Positions 26,153-35,218 of a stretch of 53,691 bases of DNA are shown here, piece by piece (position 1 is the first letter of the stretch; every line of letters starts with the position of its first letter). Both the position numbers and the translations under genes were made by a program. The stretch lies in NCBI GenBank assembly GCA_023433445.1, contig JAEZCS010000194.1:1-53691 (forward strand). The letters are read 5' to 3'. The notes beneath the pieces were generated by a model. The model saw only the letters and a program-made list of their open reading frames with translations. It was not told the origin of the DNA and ran no database searches. This DNA is from Pseudomonadota bacterium (GTDB taxonomy: Bacteria; Pseudomonadota; Alphaproteobacteria; Sphingomonadales; Sphingomonadaceae).

Positions 26153-27736
26153 TTAAAAGCTGTACCGCAGGCCGACCTGGCCCATGGCGTTGATGACGGC
26201 ATCCAGATCGTCCGCCTTGGCGCTGTCGAGTCCAAGCGAAGCGGATGCCTGAAGATTGCGGTTGATAATGCGGTTGTAGCTGGTGAACGCGCCCAGGTTC
26301 AGCACGTCGAGCCGAGCCCCGCTGGCATCGAAATAATTGGCGTAGATGGCGCTATCCAGGCTGGACCGGCTGTCGATCACATAACCGAATGATGCCGTGC
26401 CATACCAATTCTGGTCACGCGTCCCGCGCACGAACACTGCCCGTCCCGAAGGCGTGACGAACTTGCGCTGCGAATAGCCAAGTCCGAGGCCAAGGCCCCA
26501 AGGGCCTCGCTGCGCCGCATATTGGGCGGCGACGCCACGGTAGCGGAAGTTCGCGTCAGTGACGCCAGTCAGCGCGTCGTTGAAACACTGTCCGCCACCG
26601 CTCTGCGAGAATGCGCAGCCGGTGAAATCGCCGGTGAAGGGATTGCGCACCACATTCAGGCTACTGCCCGAAACCGCCGCGACATTGGACGTGATGATCC
26701 GCCCGAAGCTGTCGATGCCGTCGAACACCACGAGCGCAAAGGACTGCCCCCGCCCCTGCCATATGAAGCTGCCAGTATAGCTCATGCCGCCATAGCGTTC
26801 GCCGACACGCGCCTCCAGCGAAGTACGGTGACTGGGCCGCCAAAGCACGCCCACGTCCCAGATGATATCGTCGAAATCGTAGATCAGCGCGCGCGGCGAA
26901 CTGTCGTCAGTGACGTAGCGGCCATTACGGATGACAGGCAGGCCGCTTCCATCCAGTTCAGGCGAACGCTGGCTGATCTTGATCCTCTCATAGCCGACGC
27001 CCCCGGCGACCGCGACAGTCGGCGATACCGGCAGCGTAACGTCCACGCGGCCCCAGGCGTCCTCGAACCGCTGATCGAGTTCGCTCGCATTCTCGCGGTC
27101 ATAGCCTGCGCTGGCCACGATGCCGACCGGTAGCCAGACACCCGGCGCCACACCGACCGAACCGCCCAGGCTGTGGGTCACCGAGTCTGCAAATGAGCCG
27201 ACATTCGGCAGGCCGGCAAAGTCGGCATTCACATTTTCATTAACCCGCGCATAGCCCAGACGGTAGAATGCAGTCACGTCGACGTCGCCGAAGGACGATG
27301 CATATGACGGACCCACATAGCCTGCATAGACCTGGCTGGTCTGGCTATCATTCAACGTCGCCGCACCCGACAAGCCATCGGTTCGGATACGCGTGGCAAG
27401 CGCACCGGCATTGAGCGTCAATCCTGGCGAGACCAGATATTGGCCCGAAATGATGCCGCTGATCACGTCCTGATCGTTGGCCTGGCGTCCCCAGCCGAAG
27501 CTGTGGTTGTACCGAACGTCTGCGACCGCCTCGACCCGGCGTGTCTGCAGCTGCGCCGTCACCCCCGCCGTGACATTGGTGTAGGTCAGGACGTCGCCGC
27601 CGCCTTTCAACGGCACGAGTACGGCCTGGTCGACGCCCAGATAAGGCGTGACATCGACCTTTCGCTCCTGCGCCATCGCAGGCGGTGCAGCCAGCGACAG
27701 GCCGCAGAGCAAGGCCAGGGAGGTACGCAACATCAT
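26153..27736 (-). CDS. XrtA-associated outer-membrane beta-barrel protein
   Basis: 527 residues with a signal peptide ending at PPAMAQ (about residue 23). The rest is a run of alternating, Tyr- and Gly-rich beta strands, ending in QVGLRYSF with a C-terminal Phe, the signature for outer-membrane insertion. It matches the large exosortase-locus proteins of unknown function (the pepcterm hypothetical 1 type), which may form the exopolysaccharide pore. The start ATG at 27736 overlaps the tyrosine kinase stop by ATGA. Confidence 0.9.
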   Translation of the reverse strand: MMLRTSLALLCGLSLAAPPAMAQERKVDVTPYLGVDQAVLVPLKGGGDVLTYTNVTAGVTAQLQTRRVEAVADVRYNHSFGWGRQANDQDVISGIISGQYLVSPGLTLNAGALATRIRTDGLSGAATLNDSQTSQVYAGYVGPSYASSFGDVDVTAFYRLGYARVNENVNADFAGLPNVGSFADSVTHSLGGSVGVAPGVWLPVGIVASAGYDRENASELDQRFEDAWGRVDVTLPVSPTVAVAGGVGYERIKISQRSPELDGSGLPVIRNGRYVTDDSSPRALIYDFDDIIWDVGVLWRPSHRTSLEARVGERYGGMSYTGSFIWQGRGQSFALVVFDGIDSFGRIITSNVAAVSGSSLNVVRNPFTGDFTGCAFSQSGGGQCFNDALTGVTDANFRYRGVAAQYAAQRGPWGLGLGLGYSQRKFVTPSGRAVFVRGTRDQNWYGTASFGYVIDSRSSLDSAIYANYFDASGARLDVLNLGAFTSYNRIINRNLQASASLGLDSAKADDLDAVINAMGQVGLRYSF

Positions 27737-28650
27737 GCGTCGTCGCTCCCCTTGCCATAATAGCTGCCGAAGCGGCGGCCACTGGCCGAGAAGGTGACGC
27801 CGTTTAGCAGCAGTTGCACCTGCCCGGCGGCCTTCAACATGCCCGCCGCATCGCGCAACGCGCTTTCGCTGGTCTGGTCAGCACGCACCACCAACAAGGC
27901 GATGGCGGCATGGCTCGCCAGCACCGCACCCGCCGATGCCGCCAGCAGGGGCGGCGAGTCGAACAGGATGATCCGGTCCGGCCTGCCCGCTGTCAGGCAG
28001 CGCAACAGCGTTTCCGTCCGCGCAGACGCCAGATATTCGGTGTCATTGTTGCTGCGTTGCCCCGCAGGCAGCACGGCGAGCGACGGAATGTCCGTGCGGA
28101 TTACGCAATCCTCGATCGCGATCGACGGATCGGCGATGGCGTCCATAAGGCCCATCCCCCCGGCCAGTCCCAGTGCTTCGGGAATGCCTGGCTTGCCAAA
28201 ATCGGCATCGATCAGCAGTATCTCGCGATCCTTCTCCGCAGCGAGGCTGAGTGCGAGATTGATGGCGCAAAAGCTCTTGCCCTCGCCACTATGGGCCGAA
28301 CAGACAAGCACGCGGTTACCGCGTGGATCATCGCCCAAATTCGCGAGGAGGTCCCGCTTCAGCAGCCGGAATTCTTCACTGATCGCGGTCACCGGACCAT
28401 CAGGCACCAGCCAGCCATTTTCGCCAAGCGCAATGCGGTCGATGCTCTGCACCGGCCCGCGCCAGTCCGGCGCACGATATGCTGCATCCGATGCCGCTGG
28501 CCGAGCGATCTCGACCACGGGTGGTAGGGGCTCGTCCGCGGGCATCTCGACCGCTGGAGCCGCACGCCCCTGCAAGGCCGCGCTGAAATCGTAGATTTCC
28601 GTCGCCCGCTCGATCAGCGAACCTTTGGATAGCGAGCTATGCTTGTTCAT
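27733..28650 (-). CDS. XrtA-associated tyrosine autokinase (CpsD/CapB type)
   Basis: 305 residues. Walker A is SGEGKS (121-126), Walker A' is ILLIDADFGKPG, and Walker B is ILFDSPPLL; this is the BY-kinase fold without the fused chain-length domain. The C-terminus has only a short tyrosine pair (FGSYYG) rather than a long tyrosine cluster. It should pair with the chain-length protein encoded just upstream to set polymer length through autophosphorylation. The ATG at 28650 is 11 nt from the stop of the chain-length gene. The N-terminal about 80 residues are low-complexity and may be a linker. Confidence 0.92.
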   Translation of the reverse strand: MNKHSSLSKGSLIERATEIYDFSAALQGRAAPAVEMPADEPLPPVVEIARPAASDAAYRAPDWRGPVQSIDRIALGENGWLVPDGPVTAISEEFRLLKRDLLANLGDDPRGNRVLVCSAHSGEGKSFCAINLALSLAAEKDREILLIDADFGKPGIPEALGLAGGMGLMDAIADPSIAIEDCVIRTDIPSLAVLPAGQRSNNDTEYLASARTETLLRCLTAGRPDRIILFDSPPLLAASAGAVLASHAAIALLVVRADQTSESALRDAAGMLKAAGQVQLLLNGVTFSASGRRFGSYYGKGSDDA

Positions 28651-28661
28651 TGTCCCGCTCC

Positions 28662-30179
28662 TCAGGCCATGCCGCGCTGGATGAATTCGACGAGGATCAG
28701 CAGCATGCACAGCGCCGCCAGCCCCCCGCTGGCACCAGCGAACCATTTGAGCCGCTGCTTCTCGACCGCCCTCTGTGCAGCGTCGACAGTCTGCGTGATC
28801 GAACCGATGACTGGAAGGCCTACCGCCCGCTCCAGCCGAGCAGCGGTCGGGAAGCTACCCTTGAGCTGCCCCATCGCAAAAGCTGTGCCCACGCCAGCGC
28901 CGATGCCGACGATCAATACACCGACCAGCAACAGCGGCCTGTTTGGCGCGACGGGGGCGGTGGGCGCGCTAGGCGGAATGATGACCCGAAACTGGACGGA
29001 GCCGGTCTCGGTCTTCACGTCTCCGCGCAGGCGCACATCCTCTCGGTCAGCCAACAGCTTGTCATATTGTGTCTTCAGCACCTCATAGTCGCGGTCGAGC
29101 TTTTCCTGCTCGGCGGCGAGGCCGGGTTCATCGGTCTGGCGCGAGGACATGGCGTTGAGGTCGGCCTGAAGCTGCGCCTTGCGGGTCTGGAGCGCCTGGA
29201 CCGTCGCCGCTCGCTCTGCCTGCATCGACTTGATGGACAGATAGGCCGGGTTGGGCGAGCCAGCCACTGCGCCGCTACTGCCTCCCTGATTACGAAGGGC
29301 ATCGACCTGCCGCTGGGCCGCGATCACGTCGGGATGGTCATTGGTCCAGCCACGCGCGCGCATCCCGGCCAGGTCCGCCTGCGCCTGTGCCAGGGCGGAA
29401 GGTCCGCCCGACGCGCCGACGCCTGGCAACACCTGCGGCGTTCCGGCAAGCTGGCCGTTCATCGCGCTCAGCGCGCTTGATGCCTGTACCAGTTGAGATT
29501 CGATATTGTTGATCTCCATCCGCGCCGCGTCCATGCGTTGGCCGATGGACCCCGCGCCCGGCAGCATCCCGGCATAGCGCTGCTCGAACTCGACGCGGCG
29601 CTGTTCCGCCGTCGCCAGCTGACGTCCGCGCTGCGCGATCTGCTGGTCCAGGAAGGCAAGGCTCTGCTTGGTCTCGACCCGATCGGAGGACAGGTTCGTT
29701 TCCTGGAAAATCTCGACCAGCTTCTGCACCGCTTGCTGAGCGATCCGCGCATTGGCTCCGTCGGACAGGCTCGAGTCGGCCGACTTCGCGCTGATGTCGA
29801 TCATGCTGGGATCAGCCTGCGCCATCACGGTGATGCCTTCGCGCAGCGCCGTAATCTTGGCCGCCAGATCACGCGGGCCGCTGACCATCTGATTAAGGTC
29901 GGTTTCCTTGACCACCCGCTCCAGATTTGCCGTGCTGGCCAGCGACTGGCGCACCCGGTCCAGATCCTGCTGCGACTGGACCTGCGTGATGCCTACCTTG
30001 TCCTGCAACAGCGACTGCGTGTTCACATAGACGCGCGCCTTGCTCTCGTAGCTGTTCGGCACAAGGGCAACGCCCATCCAGCCCAGCATGCAAACGCCCC
30101 ACGCGACGGCAAGCGCCAACCAGCGCCGGGTCCAAATGCCATGAAGGGCGATCAGCAGTTCGTCGTAAAGACCCGCCAT
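28662..30179 (-). CDS. XrtA-associated polysaccharide chain-length determinant (Wzz-like)
   Basis: 505 residues. One membrane segment at about 20-40 (WLALAVAWGVCMLGWMGVAL) and others near 425-450 and at the C-terminus flank a long periplasmic coiled coil (150-390). The Wzz region has SYESKARVYVNTQSLLQDKVG. It lacks a fused kinase domain, which is supplied by the next gene. It controls polymer length and links inner membrane to exporter. ATG at 30179 lies 1 nt after the export lipoprotein stop; the upstream frame to 30251 is shadow. Confidence 0.92.
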   Translation of the reverse strand: MAGLYDELLIALHGIWTRRWLALAVAWGVCMLGWMGVALVPNSYESKARVYVNTQSLLQDKVGITQVQSQQDLDRVRQSLASTANLERVVKETDLNQMVSGPRDLAAKITALREGITVMAQADPSMIDISAKSADSSLSDGANARIAQQAVQKLVEIFQETNLSSDRVETKQSLAFLDQQIAQRGRQLATAEQRRVEFEQRYAGMLPGAGSIGQRMDAARMEINNIESQLVQASSALSAMNGQLAGTPQVLPGVGASGGPSALAQAQADLAGMRARGWTNDHPDVIAAQRQVDALRNQGGSSGAVAGSPNPAYLSIKSMQAERAATVQALQTRKAQLQADLNAMSSRQTDEPGLAAEQEKLDRDYEVLKTQYDKLLADREDVRLRGDVKTETGSVQFRVIIPPSAPTAPVAPNRPLLLVGVLIVGIGAGVGTAFAMGQLKGSFPTAARLERAVGLPVIGSITQTVDAAQRAVEKQRLKWFAGASGGLAALCMLLILVEFIQRGMA

Positions 30180-30180
30180 A

Positions 30181-30825
30181 TCAGAACATGCTTTCAGGAA
30201 TGATGATGACATCGCCCGGTGCCAGCATGACGTTCGCCTTGCTGTCGCCACGCTTCAGCAGATCGCCGATCCGAACGTTGAATTCCTGCTGCTTGCCCTG
30301 TTCCTTGTTGTAGCGAACGAGCCGCGCACGGTTGCCCGCTGCATATTCGCTCAGACCCCCGACGGAAATCATGGCATCAAGCAGCGTCATGTTGGCGCGG
30401 TAAGGAATGGAGGCAGGCTTTTCGGTAGCGCCGACAATCCGCACCTGCTGGCTGAAGGTGCCGGAAAAATTGTTGACGATCACCGACACCAGCGGATTTT
30501 CGATATATTTTGTGAGCGCGACCTTCATGTCGTCTGCGAGCTGCTTGGGCGTCTTGCCCACGGCGGGCATGTCGGCAACCAGCGGCGTGGTGATGCGCCC
30601 ATCGGGCCGCACCTGAACCTTCGCTCCCAATTCGGGATTGCGCCAGACAAAGACGGTGAGGTCATCAAGCGGGCCGATCACATACTCTTCGCCCGGACCT
30701 TCCTGCTGCGAAACGAAGGATGCAGGCGGCAATTGGGGTCCACCGCCACGCGAAGCGCAGCCGGACAGCGCCAAAGCAGGCAGCGATGCACCGATCAAAG
30801 CCCGGGAAACTGACAGGAAACGCAT
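30181..30825 (-). CDS. XrtA-associated polysaccharide export lipoprotein (Wza-like)
   Basis: 214 residues. The signal peptide ends in a lipobox LSGC (Cys23, approximate). YVIGPLDDLTVFVWRNPEL is the polysaccharide-export domain start, followed by a SLBB-like repeat (VRIVGATEKPASIPYR... and LDAMISVGGLSEYA) and LAPGDVIIIPES at the C-terminus. It forms or lines the outer-membrane pore together with the beta-barrel gene. The ATG has GAGGTGA just upstream; as first gene of the long run, the 133 nt between 30826 and 30958 should contain the promoter, but no clear -35/-10 can be named. Confidence 0.92.
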   Translation of the reverse strand: MRFLSVSRALIGASLPALALSGCASRGGGPQLPPASFVSQQEGPGEEYVIGPLDDLTVFVWRNPELGAKVQVRPDGRITTPLVADMPAVGKTPKQLADDMKVALTKYIENPLVSVIVNNFSGTFSQQVRIVGATEKPASIPYRANMTLLDAMISVGGLSEYAAGNRARLVRYNKEQGKQQEFNVRIGDLLKRGDSKANVMLAPGDVIIIPESMF

Positions 30826-30958
30826 ATCTTCACCTCATGACATCGCCGCACGCCAGCACGGCCGCCAGGCAGGTGAAGCGGCCTCAAAGCGATGGGCTTT
30901 GGGCATCTTCTTGCCTTCAAAGGGTAAAGATACGGTTAGGCGTCAAACTATTGGTATA

Positions 30959-32191
30959 TCAGCCAAGTAATAGTTCGAGTGCAGGCGGGTGACCGAGGAA
31001 GGCGGCAGGGCTAGCCGACGCGCCATAGGCCCCTGCGGCGAAGATGGCGATCAGGTCACCCTCCTTTACCGGTGGCAAGGCTACCTTGTCTCCCAACTTG
31101 TCGATCGGCGTGCACAGGCAGCCAACTACCGTGACCGCCTCTTCGGCAGGCGGAGCCCCATAGCGGTTCGCGACCGCCATCGGATAGTTGCGCCGCACTA
31201 CGGTGCCGAAATTTCCGCTCGCCGCCAGTTGATGATGGAGCCCGCCATCGACCACGACGAACGTCTCGCCCTGGCTCTGCTTAACGTCCACAACACGGGC
31301 CAGATAGACACCTGCCTCACCCACGAGCCACCGGCCGAGCTCCATCGCAAACTCACTGTCCGCCAATATATCGGCGCGCGCGTCGAGCACCTTTCCTAAC
31401 GCCTCCCCGATCGGCGCGACGTCTAACCGCTGATCGCCAGGAAAATAGGGAATGCCAAATCCGCCACCGAGATTGACCAGCGGCGGCGCAACGCCCACCG
31501 CCTCCGAAAGCCGAGCGGCCAGTGCAACCGTCGCAGCCTGCGTCTCAATCAATGCTTCGGCAGCCAGCGCCTGCGATCCAGCGAAAATATGCCAGCCGCG
31601 CCAGTCGGCCCCTGCTTCGATCAGTGTACGAGCAAGCCCAGCCGCCCGATCCGCGTCCACGCCAAAGGGCTTTGCGCCCCCGCCCATGCGCATGCCGGAA
31701 CCTTTGAGGTCGAAATCCGGATTGACCCGCACCGCAAGTCGGGGCGTCCGCCCCCGCTTTTCGGCAATGGCCAGCGCTCGCCGCGCCTCCCCTTCCGACT
31801 CCAGGTTCAGCGTCACGCCTGCATCGATTGCGGCTGCGAGTTCGTCGTCCCGCTTTCCCGGCCCGGCAAAGCTCACATGCGCGGCATCCATGCCCGCTTC
31901 CAGCGCACGGGCCAGCTCGCCACCCGAAGCCACGTCAAAGCCATCGACCAGCCGCGCCATGCGCTCCAGCAGCGCAGGATAGGGGTTAGCCTTCACCGCA
32001 TAATGAAGCGACAACTGCGCCGGCATGGCCTCTCGCAATTGTCGGACCTGCCGCTCGACTATCCCCATGTCATACACGAACAGCGGCGTATCACCCGCCT
32101 CGTCGACCAGGCTCGCCGCGCCGCAGCCGCCGATCAGCAACATGCCTTCTTCACCCTCGAAAAAGGGCGGAACAGGTCCCATCGGCTTCAT
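30959..32191 (-). CDS. XrtA-associated PLP-dependent decarboxylase (fold III)
   Basis: 410 residues. The PLP lysine is Lys67 in LHYAVKANPYPALL; FNLxF-type strands, the glycine-rich loop VNLGGGFGIPYF, and the second-subunit motif VVGCLCTPIDKLGD with the catalytic Cys are all visible. It is related to diaminopimelate/ornithine decarboxylases, but to the branch found with exosortase A whose substrate is unknown. It probably decarboxylates a basic or unusual amino acid used to modify the polymer. The ATG overlaps the acyl-CoA ligase stop (ATGA at 32188-32191), so the two are coupled. Confidence 0.9.
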   Translation of the reverse strand: MKPMGPVPPFFEGEEGMLLIGGCGAASLVDEAGDTPLFVYDMGIVERQVRQLREAMPAQLSLHYAVKANPYPALLERMARLVDGFDVASGGELARALEAGMDAAHVSFAGPGKRDDELAAAIDAGVTLNLESEGEARRALAIAEKRGRTPRLAVRVNPDFDLKGSGMRMGGGAKPFGVDADRAAGLARTLIEAGADWRGWHIFAGSQALAAEALIETQAATVALAARLSEAVGVAPPLVNLGGGFGIPYFPGDQRLDVAPIGEALGKVLDARADILADSEFAMELGRWLVGEAGVYLARVVDVKQSQGETFVVVDGGLHHQLAASGNFGTVVRRNYPMAVANRYGAPPAEEAVTVVGCLCTPIDKLGDKVALPPVKEGDLIAIFAAGAYGASASPAAFLGHPPALELLLG

Positions 32192-33735
32192 TGGTCATAT
32201 TCCCTGGAAAGCGCCACACGATCGATCTTGCCATTGGGCGTTCGCGGAAATTCCGCCCGCCTGATGATCGTCCGTGGCTGCATGAAATTCGGCAGTTCGG
32301 TCTTCAGCCTCGCCTCGACAAAAGCCTCGGCCTCCGCCTCCGCTGATCGGATGAGCAACAGCACCGCCTGGCCCAGCCGTTCATCCTTGATCCCCAGCGC
32401 GACCGCTTCCGCCACACCCGGCACGGCTACGGCAGCCTCCTCGATTTCCGTGGGACTGATGCGATTGCCCGAAGACTTGATCATCGCATCGTCTCGGCCG
32501 ACGAAATACAGCAGTCCTTCCGCATCCCGCCGCACGGTGTCACCGGACCAGACCGCCATACCGCCGTAGCGCGAGGACGGCGGCGCAGGCTTGAACCGTT
32601 CCGCCGTGCGCGCCTCATCGCGCCAATAGCCCTGCGCCACCAGCGGTCCGCAATGGACCAGTTCCCCGCTCTCATCATCGTCGGTCAGGCTGCCATCCGG
32701 CCGCACGACCAAAATCTCCGCATGCGGGATCGCCGACCCCATGGAGTCAGGATGGCTCTCGACCAGCAAAGGGGGCAGGTAGGTGGACCGGAAAGCCTCC
32801 GTCAGGCCATACATCGGATAAAGGTCCGCCTGCGGGAAAAGGCTGCGTAGCTTCGCAACCAGCGGCCGCGTCAACGCACCCCCGCTATTCGTCAGGCGCT
32901 TGAGCTTCCCCGCCACTTCCGGCTTCCACTCGAGCTCCGTCAGTTGCACCCAAAGCGGCGGCACCCCGGCAAGCGTCGTGATGTCGCGCTTGTCCACTGA
33001 CTTCATGACGTCACGCGCCGTCAGATAGTCGAGCGGGCAGACGCAACCGCCCGCATACCAGGTCGAAAATAGCTGATTTTGCCCATAATCGAAGCTGAAG
33101 GGCAGCACGCACAGCGTCCGATCCTGTTCGCCAAGTTCGAGGTAGCTGGCCACGCTCGACGCCCCCAGCCAAAGATTGGCATGGCTCAGCATCACGCCCT
33201 TGGGCCGTCCAGTCGATCCGCTTGTGTACAGGATCGCAGCAAGATCATCCGCATCAGCGTCAGAAGGCGGCAGCCCATCCCCGCCGATCATTGCCGCGGC
33301 TGCATCCTCTTCCTTGAACAGGCGGCAGTCTCCCGGCACGTCGTCAGGCTGCAATGTATCCAGCCGCGCCGGAGTGCCGATCAGCAACCGGGCGCCGCTG
33401 TCAGCCAATATATGCGCCACCTGCGCATGCTTCAGCAGCGGATTGACCGGCACATGCACCAGACCCGCACGCGGCGCTGCTAGCGGCATCAGCGCGGCAA
33501 CGGGCCCCTTCGCAACCCAGCTGGCGACTCGCGCACCTTGCTCCAACCCAAGGGTCGCCAGCCATGCCGCCAAGCGACCAAGGGCCGCTTCCAACTCAGC
33601 GAAATTCTGCGATCCCGAGCGGCCGTCCAGCGCCGGACGCGCCGGATCGCCACGCAGCAGCAGATGGTCGATCGGGCGAACTTCCTCGCCATCGATCAGG
33701 GTTGCGCCGCTTAACTCCATTTCCAGACTTTTCAC
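32188..33735 (-). CDS. XrtA-associated AMP-forming acyl/amino-acid ligase
   Basis: 515 residues of the adenylate-forming superfamily. The phosphate loop is YTSGSTGRPKGVMLSH, followed by YPMYGLTEAFRSTYLPP, YRDEARTAERF and the C-terminal hinge YFVGRDDAMIKSSGNRISP with Lys-rich end NGKIDR. These enzymes adenylate a carboxylic acid and pass it to CoA or a carrier protein. A carrier protein is encoded close by at 34802, which is a likely acceptor (inference). ATG at 33735 or 33720 are both possible starts. Only 35 nt separate it from the divergent gene at 33771. Confidence 0.9.
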   Translation of the reverse strand: MKSLEMELSGATLIDGEEVRPIDHLLLRGDPARPALDGRSGSQNFAELEAALGRLAAWLATLGLEQGARVASWVAKGPVAALMPLAAPRAGLVHVPVNPLLKHAQVAHILADSGARLLIGTPARLDTLQPDDVPGDCRLFKEEDAAAAMIGGDGLPPSDADADDLAAILYTSGSTGRPKGVMLSHANLWLGASSVASYLELGEQDRTLCVLPFSFDYGQNQLFSTWYAGGCVCPLDYLTARDVMKSVDKRDITTLAGVPPLWVQLTELEWKPEVAGKLKRLTNSGGALTRPLVAKLRSLFPQADLYPMYGLTEAFRSTYLPPLLVESHPDSMGSAIPHAEILVVRPDGSLTDDDESGELVHCGPLVAQGYWRDEARTAERFKPAPPSSRYGGMAVWSGDTVRRDAEGLLYFVGRDDAMIKSSGNRISPTEIEEAAVAVPGVAEAVALGIKDERLGQAVLLLIRSAEAEAEAFVEARLKTELPNFMQPRTIIRRAEFPRTPNGKIDRVALSREYDQ

Positions 33736-33770
33736 CTAAGGCGTGAGGAAGGTGCCGGGGAGATAGTGGT

Positions 33771-34772
33771 TTGCTGGTCACAAGGGAATATAGCACGATC
33801 GCGGAAGCCAGGCTGGCGCTGGAAGGCCGCACGGATCGCGCCCCTTCCCTGTTCGCCCGCATCGATTGGTTCGAATCGCTCCATCAGCATTGCCTTGCCC
33901 GCAATCCGGTCCGCATTCTTCAGGCGCAGGAAAGCTCGACCGAAGCCTGGCTGTTCCTGCTGTCGCCTTCCAACAATCGCCACAGTGCGCTCGCCAACTG
34001 GTATAGTTTCGTCTGGGCGCCCGTCTATCTGGGCGATCCCGATCCGCACACCCAGCGGCGTTTGGTGGAAGTCCTGGCTGCCATATTGTTCAAGACCGGC
34101 CGCCATATCGACCTCTATCCCGTCGCGGACAGCGCCAACCTCCTGCTGGATGCATTCCGGCGGGGCGGTTGGTTTGGCGTGCGCCGTCCGATGGGCGGGC
34201 GTCACGTCCTGAACCTCAACGGCCGTGACTTCGCAAGCTATTGGGCGGGCCGCCCCAGCCGTTTGCGCAATCAGGTCCAGAGGAAGGCGCGGTCCAACCG
34301 CTTCAGCTTCGAAATCCGCCATGACGTCAACGACGCGCTCTGGCAGGATTATGTGGCCGTCCATGCCAGCAGTTGGAAACAGCCCGAACCCGGCCTCTCC
34401 TTCCTGCGGGCGCTGGCGGAGCGGGAAGCCGCCGCCGGCACTTTGCGGCTCGGCTTCGCGCGCCTCAATGGTCAGCCCGTAGCGACGCAGTTCTGGACTG
34501 TGGAAAATGGCACCGCCCTGATCCACAAGCTTGCGCATGACAGCGCGTTCGATGGCGCGTCACCGGGCACGCTGCTCAGCCATGCCATGTTCGCCCATGC
34601 CATAGATACCGACCGGGTCAGCCATATCGACTATGGCACTGGCGACAATGCCTACAAGATGGAGTGGATGGAGGAGCGCCAGACGCTTTACCGGCTGGAC
34701 TTCTTCAATCCGCGTTTTGCCTCCACCTGGTTACCCGCCGCGCGGACCGCTATTTCCGCCCTTGTGGGCTAG
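33771..34772 (+). CDS. GNAT / BcsL-like (FemAB-type) acyltransferase
   Basis: 333 residues with the double GNAT layout of the CelD/BcsL acetyltransferase-6 group: DWFESLHQHC near the start, SYWAGRPSRLRNQVQRKARS in the middle, and YGTGDNAYKMEWMEER near the C-terminus. The start is TTG at 33771 with GGGGAG about 8 nt before it; no in-frame ATG precedes the domain. Together with the ACP 30 nt downstream and the divergent ligase it seems part of an acyl-activation and transfer module. The acceptor is unknown. Confidence 0.85.
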   Translation: MLVTREYSTIAEARLALEGRTDRAPSLFARIDWFESLHQHCLARNPVRILQAQESSTEAWLFLLSPSNNRHSALANWYSFVWAPVYLGDPDPHTQRRLVEVLAAILFKTGRHIDLYPVADSANLLLDAFRRGGWFGVRRPMGGRHVLNLNGRDFASYWAGRPSRLRNQVQRKARSNRFSFEIRHDVNDALWQDYVAVHASSWKQPEPGLSFLRALAEREAAAGTLRLGFARLNGQPVATQFWTVENGTALIHKLAHDSAFDGASPGTLLSHAMFAHAIDTDRVSHIDYGTGDNAYKMEWMEERQTLYRLDFFNPRFASTWLPAARTAISALVG

Positions 34773-34801
34773 GAGCGGAACGACTAGGTAGACGCCCCAT
34801 C

Positions 34802-35092
34802 ATGCGGGCGGAAACCTCTATGCCGGTCGACCGGATAAGCGACATGACAAAGCCGATGCGCGATCTGCTGCGCGATGTGCTGGGACTTTCCCAGGAGCGG
34901 GTCGATGCGTTCGACGCGGATACGCCGCTCTTCGGTGCGTTGCCGGAACTGGACTCGATGGCCGTCGCAACTCTCCTTACGGAGATGGAAGACCGGTTCG
35001 GTATCCTGATAGAAGATGACGACGTCGACGGCGAAACCTTCGAAACATTCGGCACGCTCGTCGCATTTGCCGAGAGCAAGGTCGCGGGCTAA
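34802..35092 (+). CDS. Acyl carrier protein of the XrtA locus
   Basis: About 96 residues (start 34802; ATG at 34820 or 34844 are alternatives). It is acidic and small, and LPELDSMAVATLLTEME carries the phosphopantetheine serine in the DSM position of carrier proteins. It is the second gene of the divergent plus-strand pair after the GNAT-like gene. It differs from the housekeeping fatty-acid ACP (which has DSLD) and so probably serves the nearby ligase. Confidence 0.88.
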   Translation: MRAETSMPVDRISDMTKPMRDLLRDVLGLSQERVDAFDADTPLFGALPELDSMAVATLLTEMEDRFGILIEDDDVDGETFETFGTLVAFAESKVAG

Positions 35093-35130
35093 GCCCCTTT
35101 CGTTTGCCCTGCCCTAACAGGTCATTTCAG

Positions 35131-35209
35131 CAACCCCCCGTTCGCTTCGACCAAAGTCGAGAAGCATCAGGAACGACGTTTCTCGAGTCATTCGGTACGA
35201 ACGGGGTTG
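35131..35209. repeat. Palindromic element between convergent ends (possible bidirectional terminator)
   Basis: An imperfect inverted repeat: left arm CAACCCCCCGTTCG (35131-35144), right arm CGAACGGGGTTG (35198-35209), with a 2-nt insertion in the left arm. Inside are CTTCGACCAAAGTCGAG and TTCTCGAGTC stretches. It lies in the 126-nt gap between the acp gene and the convergent trxB end. Similar CCCGTTCG...CGAACGGG palindromes are frequent in sphingomonad intergenic DNA. Without a T tract, it may act as a terminator or be a REP-like repeat. Confidence 0.6.
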
Positions 35210-35218
35210 AGTAACGCC

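Noticed and set aside
30826..30958. A sigma-54 promoter for the export operon
   Set aside because: GG and GC pairs exist but not with the needed TGGCAC-N5-TTGC spacing; TTGACG is present without a matching -10.
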